Positions 55,443-64,000 of a DNA stretch of 64,000 bases are shown here, piece after piece. The stretch covers positions 124,001 through 188,000 of the forward strand of contig NW_026893853.1 of assembly GCF_032452875.1 (NCBI RefSeq). Direction: 5' to 3'. This DNA comes from Bos javanicus. Taxonomy: Eukaryota; Chordata; Mammalia; Artiodactyla; Bovidae. Under the pieces are notes generated by a model. That model worked only from the letters and a program-made list of their open reading frames with translations. It searched no databases and was not told the origin of the DNA. Made by a program: the position numbers and the translations under genes. The stretch's first letter is position 1, and the number at the start of each line of letters is the position of its first letter.

Positions 55443-57441
55443 AGATCACGTGACTGAGCATGCACTGTTCACGTGGCTGATCATACACTGATCACGTGAT
55501 GATCATGCACTGATCACTTGGATATCATGCACTGATCACGTGGCTGATCATACACTGTTCACGTGTCTGACCATGCACTGATCACGTGGCTGATCATACA
55601 CTGCTCACGTAACTGATCATGCACTGATCACGTGGCTATCATGCACTGATCACGTGGCTGAACATGCACTGTTCACGTGGCTGATCACACACCTGTCACG
55701 TGACATATCATGCACTGATCACGTGGCACTCATGCACTGATCACGTGGCTGATCATACTCTGCTCACGTAACTCATGCACACATCACGTGGCTATCATGC
55801 ACTGCTCACGTGGCTCGTCATGGAATGATCACGTAGCAACCATATACTGGTCACGTGACTGATCATGCAAAGATCACGTAAATGATCATGCACTGTTCAC
55901 GTGACTGATCATGTACTGATCACGTGACTGATCATGCACTGATCACGTGGCTATCATGCTCTGCTCACGTGGCTGATCATGCAACGATCACGTAGCAACC
56001 ATGTACTGGTCACGTGACTGATCATGCACTGATCACGTAATTGATCCTGCACTGATCACGTGGCTCATCATGCACTGATCACGTGGCTGATCACACATGT
56101 ATCACGTGACTGATCATGCACTGATCACGTGGCTCTCATGCACTGATCACGTGGCTGTCATGCACTGATCACGTGGATATCATGCACTGATCACGTGGCT
56201 GATCACACACGTATCACATGACTGATCATGCACTGATCACGTGGCTATCATGCACTGATCACGTGGCTATCATGCACTGATCACGTGGCTGATCATGCAA
56301 TGATCACGTAGCTACCATGTACTGATCACGTGACTGATCATGCACTGATCACGTAATTGATCATGCACTGATCACGTGGCTGATCATGCACTGATCACGT
56401 GGCTGATCACACATGATCACGTGACTGATCATGCACTGATCACGTGGCTCTCATGCACTGATCACGTGGCTGTCATGCACTGATCACGTGGCTGATCATG
56501 CACTGATCACGTAGCTATCATGCACTGATCACGTGACTGATCATGCACTGATCACGTAATTGATCATGCACTGATCACGTGGCTGATCATGCACTGATCA
56601 CGTGGCTGATCATGCACTGATCACGTGACTGATCATGCACTGATCACGTGACTGATCATGCACTGATCACGTGGCTATCATGCACTGATCACGTGGCTGA
56701 TCATGCACTGATCACGTGCCTGATCATGCACTGATCACGTGGCTGATCATGCACTGATCACGTGACTGATCATGCACTGATCACGTGGCTGATCATGCAC
56801 TGATCACGTGGCTATCATGCACTGATCACGTGGCTGATCATGCATGATCACGCAGCTACCATGTACTGGTCACATGACTGATCATGCACTGATCACGTGA
56901 CTGATCATGCACTGATCACGTGGCTATCATGCACTGATCACGTGGCTGATCATGCACTGATCACGTAGCTACCATGTACTGGTCACGTGACTGATCATGC
57001 ACTGATCACGTGACTGATCATGCACTGATCACGTGGCTATCATGCACTGATCACGTGACTGATCATGCACTGATCACGTCTATATCATGCACTGATCACG
57101 TGACTGATCATGCACTGATCACGTGGATGATCATACACTGATCACGTGACTGATCATGCACTGATCACGTGGCTGATCATGCACTGATCACGTGACTGAT
57201 CATGCACTGATCACGTGGCTATCATGCACTGATCACGTGGCTATCATGCACTGATCACGTGGCTGATCATGCACTGATCACGTGCTATCATGCACTGATC
57301 ACGTGGCTGATCATGCACTGATACCGTGACTGAGCATGGACTGATCACATGACTATCATGTAGTGATCACGTGACTTAATGGCGCTGATCATGTGACTGA
57401 TCATGCGCTGATCATGTTTGCTATCATACACTGATCATGTG
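55443..57441 (+). repeat. Monomer array, 2.24-kb block with shifted junction
   Basis: The CTATATC marker (57075) lies about 367 bp before the core instead of the usual ~233. It is followed by CGTGCTATCATGC (57281) and then the pre-core lead. This looks like a long-class block that lost one marker copy and the sequence around it. Confidence 0.88.
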
Positions 57442-57682
57442 CCTCTGGAGGCAATAAACAAAGAGCTGAGTAGGCACGAATCAAACAGTCAGCAGGCAAT
57501 AATCATGGAACTCAGGTGTGAGGAATCATGCTGCTCAGCTGGCAATAATCAAGCAGCTGAGCAGGCAGGAATTACGCAGCACAGCTGGCAATTGTCAAGC
57601 AGATGACAGGCAGGAATCGTGCAGCTCAGCTGGCAATTGTCAAGCAGATGAGCAGACAGTAATCACGCAGCTCAGCAGGCCC
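57442..57682 (+). repeat. Core copy 28
   Basis: No difference from the reference noticed. Confidence 0.92.
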
Positions 57683-59525
57683 AGATCACGTGACTGAGCA
57701 TGCACTGTTCACGTGGCTGATCATACACTGATCACGTGATGATCATGCACTGATCACTTGGATATCATGCACTGATCACGTGGCTGATCATACACTGTTC
57801 ACGTGTCTGACCATGCACTGATCACGTGGCTGATCATACACTGCTCACGTAACTGATCATGCACTGATCACGTGGCTATCATGCACTGATCACGTGGCTG
57901 AACATGCACTGTTCACGTGGCTGATCACACACCTGTCACGTGACATATCATGCACTGATCACGTGGCACTCATGCACTGATCACGTGGCTGATCATACTC
58001 TGCTCACGTAACTCATGCACACATCACGTGGCTATCATGCACTGCTCACGTGGCTCGTCATGGAATGATCACGTAGCAACCATATACTGGTCACGTGACT
58101 GATCATGCACTGATCACGTAAATGATCATGCACTGTTCACGTGACTGATCATGCACTGATCACGTGACTGATCATGCACTGATCACGTGGCTATCATGCA
58201 CTGCTCACGTGGCTGATCATGCAACGATCACGTAGCAACCATGTACTGGTCACGTGACTGATCATGCACTGATCACGTAATTGATCATGCACTGATCACG
58301 TGGCTCATCATGCACTGATCACGTGGCTGATCACACATGTATCACGTGACTGATCATGCACTGATCACGTGGCTCTCATGCACTGATCACGTGGCTGTCA
58401 TGCACTGATCACGTGGATATCATGCACTGATCACGTGGCTGATCACACACGTATCACATGACTGATCATGCACTGATCACGTGGCTATCATGCACTGATC
58501 ACGTGGCTGATCATGCACTGATCACGTAGCTACCATGCACTGGTCACGTGACTGATCATGCACTGATCACGTAATTGATCATGCACTGATCACGTGGCTG
58601 ATCATGCACTGATCACGTGGCTGATCACACATGATCACGTGACTGATCATGCACTGATCACGTGGCTATCATGCACTGATCACGTGGCTATCATGCACTG
58701 ATCACGTGGCTGATCATGCACTGATCACGTAGCTATCATGCACTGATCACGTGACTGATCATGCACTGATCACGTAATTGATCATGCACTGATCATGTGG
58801 CTGATCATGCACTGATCACGTGGCTGATCATGCACTGATCACATAACTGATCATGCACTGATCACGTGACTGATCATGCACTGATCACGTGGCTATCATG
58901 CACTGATCACTTGGCTGACATACACTGATCACGTGCCTGGTCATGCACTGATCACGTGGCTGATCATGCACTGATCACGTGACTGATCATGCACTGATCA
59001 CGTGTCTGATCATGCACTGATCACGTGGCTATCATGCACTGCTCACGTGGCTGATCATGCCATGATCACGCAGCTACCATGTACTGGTCACATGACTGAT
59101 CATGCACTGATCACGTGACTGATCATGCAGTGATCACGTGGCTATCATGCACTACTCACGTGGCTGATCATGCAATGATCATGTAGCTACCATGTACAGG
59201 TCACGTGAATGATCATACACCCATCAGGTGACTGATCATGCACTGATCACGTGGCTATCATGCACTGATCACGAGACTGATCATGCACTGTTCACGTCTA
59301 TATCATGCACTGATCACATGACTGCCCATGCACTGATCACGTGGATGATCATACACTAATCTTGTGACAGATCATGCACTGATCACGTGGCTGATCATGC
59401 ACTGATACCGTGACTGAGCATGGACTGATCACATGACTATCATGTAGTGATCACGTGACTTAATGGCGCTGATCATGTGACTGATCATGCGCTGATCATG
59501 TTTGCTATCATACACTGATCATGTG
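57683..59525 (+). repeat. Monomer array, 2.1-kb class
   Basis: 1,843 bp with a diverged module (57880-58320) whose right part is consensus-like: CATGCACTGCTCACG near 58195 stands where other blocks have CATGCTCTGCTCACG. Confidence 0.9.
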
Positions 59526-59766
59526 CCTCTGGAGGCAATAAACAAAGAGCTGAGTAGGCACGAATCAAACAGTCAGCAGGCAATAATCATGGAACTCAGG
59601 TGTGAGGAATCATGCTGCTCAGCTGGCAATAATCAAGCAGCTGAGCAGGCAGGAATTACGCAGCACAGCTGGCAATTGTCAAGCAGATGACAGGCAGGAA
59701 TCGTGCAGCTCAGCTGGCAATTGTCAAGCAGATGAGCAGACAGTAATCACGCAGCTCAGCAGGCCC
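59526..59766 (+). repeat. Core copy 29
   Basis: No difference from the reference noticed. Confidence 0.92.
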
Positions 59767-61630
59767 AGATCACGTGACTGAGCATGCACTGTTCACGTGG
59801 CTGATCATACACTGATCACGTGATGATCATGCACTGATCACTTGGATATCATGCACTGATCACGTGGCTGATCATACACTGTTCACGTGTCTGACCATGC
59901 ACTGATCACGTGGCTGATCATACACTGCTCACGTAACTGATCATGCACTGATCACGTGGCTATCATGCACTGATCACGTGGCTGAACATGCACTGTTCAC
60001 GTGGCTGATCACACACCTGTCACGTGACATATCATGCACTGATCACGTGGCACTCATGCACTGATCACGTGGCTGATCATACTCTGCTCACGTAACTCAT
60101 GCACACATCACGTGGCTATCATGCACTGCTCACGTGGCTCGTCATGGAATGATCACGTAGCAACCATATACTGGTCACGTGACTGATCATGCACTGATCA
60201 CGTAAATGATCATGCACTGTTCACGTGACTGATCATGTACTGATCACGTGACTGATCATGCACTGATCACGTGGCTATCATGCTCTGCTCACGTGGCTGA
60301 TCATGCAACGATCACGTAGCAACCATGTACTGGTCACGTGACTGATCATGCACTGATCACGTAATTGATCATGCACTGATCACGTGGCTCATCATGCACT
60401 GATCACGTGGCTGATCACACATGTATCACGTGACTGATCATGCACTGATCACGTGGCTCTCATGCACTGATCACGTGGCTGTCATGCACTGATCACGTGG
60501 ATATCATGCACTGATCACGTGGCTGATCACACACGTATCACATGACTGATCATGCACTGATCACGTGGCTATCATGCACTGATCACGTGGCTATCATGCA
60601 CTGATCACGTGGCTGATCATGCACTGATCACGTAGCTACCATGCACTGATCACGTGACTGATCATGCACTGATCACGTAATTGATCATGCACTGATCACG
60701 TGGCTGATCATGCACTGATCACGTGGCTGATCACACATGATCACGTGACTGATCATGCACTGATCACGTGGCTATCATGCACTGATCACGTGGCTGTCAT
60801 GCACTGATCACGTGGCTGATCATGCATGATCACGTAGCTACCATGTACTGATCACGTGACTGATCATGCACTGATCACGTAATTGATCATGCACTGATCA
60901 CGTGGCTGATCATGCACTGATCACGTGGCTGATCATGCACTGATCACGTAACTGATCATGCACTGATCACGTGACTGATCATGCACTGATCACGTGGCTA
61001 TCATGCACTGATCACGTGGCTGACATACACTGATCACGTGCCTGGTCATGCACTGATCACGTGGCTGATCATGCACTGATCACGTGACTGATCATGCACT
61101 GATCACGTGTCTGATCATGCACTGATCACGTGGCTATCATGCACTGCTCACGTGGCTGATCATGCCATGATCACGCAGCTACCATGTACTGGTCACATGA
61201 CTGATCATGCACTGATCACGTGACTGATCATGCAGTGATCACGTGGCTATCATGCACTACTCACGTGGCTGATCATGCAATGATCATGTAGCTACCATGT
61301 ACAGGTCACGTGAATGATCATACACCCATCAGGTGACTGATCATGCACTGATCACGTGGCTATCATGCACTGATCACGAGACTGATCATGCACTGATCAC
61401 GTCTATATCATGCACTGATCACATGACTGCCCATGCACTGATCACGTGGATGATCATACACTAATCTTGTGACAGATCATGCACTGATCACGTGGCTGAT
61501 CATGCACTGATACCGTGACTGAGCATGGACTGATCACATGACTATCATGTAGTGATCACGTGACTTAATGGCGCTGATCATGTGACTGATCATGCGCTGA
61601 TCATGTTTGCTATCATACACTGATCATGTG
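59767..61630 (+). repeat. Monomer array, 2.1-kb class
   Basis: Complete medium block, one base shorter than the arrays at 15279 and 34568. Colinear with the array at 53342 at 6.43-kb displacement, but without its GATCTCGTG variant. Confidence 0.92.
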
Positions 61631-61871
61631 CCTCTGGAGGCAATAAACAAAGAGCTGAGTAGGCACGAATCAAACAGTCAGCAGGCAATAATCATGGAAC
61701 TCAGGTGTGAGGAATCATGCTGCTCAGCTGGCAATAATCAAGCAGCTGAGCAGGCAGGAATTACGCAGCACAGCTGGCAATTGTCAAGCAGATGACAGGC
61801 AGGAATCGTGCAGCTCAGCTGGCAATTGTCAAGCAGATGAGCAGACAGTAATCACGCAGCTCAGCAGGCCC
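61631..61871 (+). repeat. Core copy 30
   Basis: No difference from the reference noticed. Confidence 0.92.
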
Positions 61872-63869
61872 AGATCACGTGACTGAGCATGCACTGTTCA
61901 CGTGGCTGATCATACACTGATCACGTGATGATCATGCACTGATCACTTGGATATCATGCACTGATCACGTGGCTGATCATACACTGTTCACGTGTCTGAC
62001 CATGCACTGATCACGTGGCTGATCATACACTGCTCACGTAACTGATCATGCACTGATCACGTGGCTATCATGCACTGATCACGTGGCTGAACATGCACTG
62101 TTCACGTGGCTGATCACACACCTGTCACGTGACATATCATGCACTGATCACGTGGCACTCATGCACTGATCACGTGGCTGATCATACTCTGCTCACGTAA
62201 CTCATGCACACATCACGTGGCTATCATGCACTGCTCACGTGGCTCGTCATGGAATGATCACGTAGCAACCATATACTGGTCACGTGACTGATCATGCAAA
62301 GATCACGTAAATGATCATGCACTGTTCACGTGACTGATCATGTACTGATCACGTGACTGATCATGCACTGATCACGTGGCTATCATGCTCTGCTCACGTG
62401 GCTGATCATGCAACGATCACGTAGCAACCATGTACTGGTCACGTGACTGATCATGCACTGATCACGTAATTGATCCTGCACTGATCACGTGGCTCATCAT
62501 GCACTGATCACGTGGCTGATCACACATGTATCACGTGACTGATCATGCACTGATCACGTGGCTCTCATGCACTGATCACGTGGCTGTCATGCACTGATCA
62601 CGTGGATATCATGCACTGATCACGTGGCTGATCACACACGTATCACATGACTGATCATGCACTGATCACGTGGCTATCATGCACTGATCACGTGGCTATC
62701 ATGCACTGATCACGTGGCTGATCATGCAATGATCACGTAGCTACCATGCACTGATCACGTGACTGATCATGCACTGATCACGTAATTGATCATGCACTGA
62801 TCACGTGGCTGATCATGCACTGATCACGTGGCTGATCACACATGATCACGTGACTGATCATGCACTGATCACGTGGCTATCATGCACTGATCACGTGGCT
62901 GTCATGCACTGATCACGTGGCTGATCATGCACTGATCACGTAGCTATCATGCACTGATCACGTGACTGATCATGCACTGATCACGTGATTGATCATGCAC
63001 TGATCACGTGGCTGATCATGCACTGATCACGTGGCTGATCATGCACTGATCACGTGACTGATCATGCACTGATCACGTGACTGATCATGCACTGATCACG
63101 TGGCTATCATGCACTGATCACGTGGCTGATCATACACTGATCACGTGCCTGATCATGCACTGATCACGTGGCTGATCATGCACTGATCACGTGACTGATC
63201 ATGCACTGATCACGTGGCTGATCATGCACTGATCACGTGGCTATCATGCACTGATCACGTGGCTGATCATGCATGATCACGCAGCTACCATGTACTGGTC
63301 ACATGACTGATCATGCACTGATCACGTGACTGATCATGCACTGATCACGTGGCTATCATGCACTATCACGTGGCTGATCATGCACTGATCATGTAGCTAC
63401 CATGTACTGGTCACGTGAATGATCATACACTGATCACGTGACTGATCATGCACTGATCACGTGGCTATCATGCACTGATCACGTGACTGATCATGCACTG
63501 ATCACGTCTATATCATGCACTGATCACATGACTGATCATGCACTGATCACGTGGATGATCATACACTGATCACGTGACTGATCATGCACTGATCACGTGG
63601 CTGATCATGCACTGATCACGTGACTGATCATGCACTGATCACGTGGCTATCATGCACTGATCACGTGGCTATCATGCACTGATCACGTGGCTGATCATGC
63701 ACTGATCACGTGCTATCATGCACTGATCACGTGGCTGATCATGCACTGATACCGTGACTGAGCATGGACTGATCACATGACTATCATGTAGTGATCACGT
63801 GACTTAATGGCGCTGATCATGTGACTGATCATGCGCTGATCATGTTTGCTATCATACACTGATCATGTG
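61872..63869 (+). repeat. Monomer array, 2.24-kb block with shifted junction
   Basis: One base shorter than the array at 55443 and sharing its CGTGCTATCATGC junction (63709). The two are almost certainly products of the same duplication. Confidence 0.9.
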
Positions 63870-64000
63870 CCTCTGGAGGCAATAAACAAAGAGCTGAGTA
63901 GGCACGAATCAAACAGTCAGCAGGCAATAATCATGGAACTCAGGTGTGAGGAATCATGCTGCTCAGCTGGCAATAATCAAGCAGCTGAGCAGGCAGGAAT
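63870..64000 (+). repeat. Core copy 31, cut by the window end
   Basis: The first 131 bp of the core: the left boundary, units 1 and 2, and most of unit 3. No difference from the reference noticed in this part. Confidence 0.92.

Larger units (their letters stand above)
44744..63845 (+). repeat. Super-unit C of the nine-block, ~19-kb repeat
   Basis: Distances are 2855, 1492, 1341, 2645, 2101, 2240, 2084, 2105 and 2239 bp (19,102 in all). CTAATCATGTGACAG lies at 48945, again just before the 1341-bp block. The last four blocks are partly re-homogenised by a local three-block duplication. Confidence 0.75.
1..64000 (+). repeat. Satellite array: 23-bp monomers with a 241-bp core every 1.1-3.2 kb
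   Basis: The monomer is TGATCATGCAC plus TGATCACGTGGC; the halves share the palindrome TGATCA. Frequent variants are a 22-bp form (CTATCATGCAC), CACGTGAC instead of CACGTGGC, CACGTAATTG, CACGTAGCTACC, and TACTGGTCACGTGAC. Monomer GC is about 52%, with one CpG per unit inside CACGTG. All 31 cores and all monomers run in one direction, with no inversion and no inserted transposon, microsatellite or telomere repeat seen. The 23 = 11+12 structure and kilobase patchwork recall, from memory, the bovine 1.706/1.711 satellites. The satellite call is certain; the bovid assignment is tentative. Confidence 0.97.
53077..64000 (+). repeat. Three-block tandem duplication, period 6.43 kb
   Basis: Core regions at 53077, 55178 and 57418 recur at 59502, 61607 and 63846, displaced by 6425, 6429 and 6428 bp. 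The unusual junction CGTGCTATCATGC just before the core at 57442 (57281) reappears before the core at 63870 (63709), also 6428 bp away. The second copy is cut by the window end. Confidence 0.75.

Noticed and set aside
1..64000. CRISPR array (short repeats with a regular interval)
   Set aside because: There are no unique spacers: the repeats are contiguous and the sequence between them is the same monomer. No cas genes, and the scale is that of a eukaryotic satellite.
1..64000. Yeast-type centromere element (RTCACRTG matches ATCACGTG)
   Set aside because: The match is a by-product of CACGTG in every monomer. There is no AT-rich element or third element beside it, and the organisation is not that of a point centromere.
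1..64000. CENP-B box or primate alpha-satellite
   Set aside because: No match to the CENP-B box pattern (TTCG, then A, then CGGG) was seen, and there is no 171-bp period. The monomer sequence is unrelated.
1..64000. Dam-type GATC clusters suggesting a bacterial origin of replication
   Set aside because: GATC occurs about twice in every canonical monomer across the whole 64 kb, with no DnaA boxes, AT-rich unwinding region or neighbouring genes.

Overview
The whole 64 kb is satellite DNA, with no recognisable protein gene, RNA gene or transposon. Every part reads head to tail on the + strand. The basic unit is 23 bp, made of two related halves: TGATCATGCAC (11) followed by TGATCACGTGGC or TGATCACGTGAC (12). 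A common 22-bp variant has CTATCATGCAC in place of CTGATCATGCAC. By length arithmetic there are about 2,500 such monomers. They are interrupted 31 times by an almost invariant 241-bp segment (the 'core'). The core is itself a tandem array of five 45-46-bp units, each resolving into two 23-bp halves.

Organisation is nested. Monomer variants recur in fixed order, so each core-to-core block is a recognisable higher-order unit. Block lengths cluster near 1.34, 2.1 and 2.85 kb. The long class carries a measured ~747-bp internal duplication. The shortest class lacks a diverged module downstream of the core. Above the blocks there is a third level: the series of block lengths and diagnostic variants repeats every nine blocks, about 19 kb. 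Three such super-units fit in the window (about 6.4-25.9, 25.9-44.7 and 44.7-63.8 kb). Smaller segmental duplications of 4.03 kb and 6.43 kb are overlaid on this.

The host is most likely a mammal, because this is a long, homogeneous, CpG-containing satellite with no genes. From memory, a 23-bp prototype made of 11+12 nt, built into roughly 2-3 kb 'patchwork' repeats, fits the bovine 1.706/1.711-type satellites. A 46-bp relative (1.720 type) is known in the same animals. I therefore favour pericentromeric heterochromatin of a bovid, but this was not checked against a database and stays tentative.

Reading by region: 0-6.4 kb holds short blocks rich in canonical monomers. 6.4-25.9 kb is super-unit A, 25.9-44.7 kb super-unit B and 44.7-63.8 kb super-unit C. 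The last 11 kb also contains a 6.43-kb three-block tandem duplication. The window ends inside the 31st core. The 61-62-codon open frames seen in each core start on TTG and are byproducts of copying the same segment, not genes.
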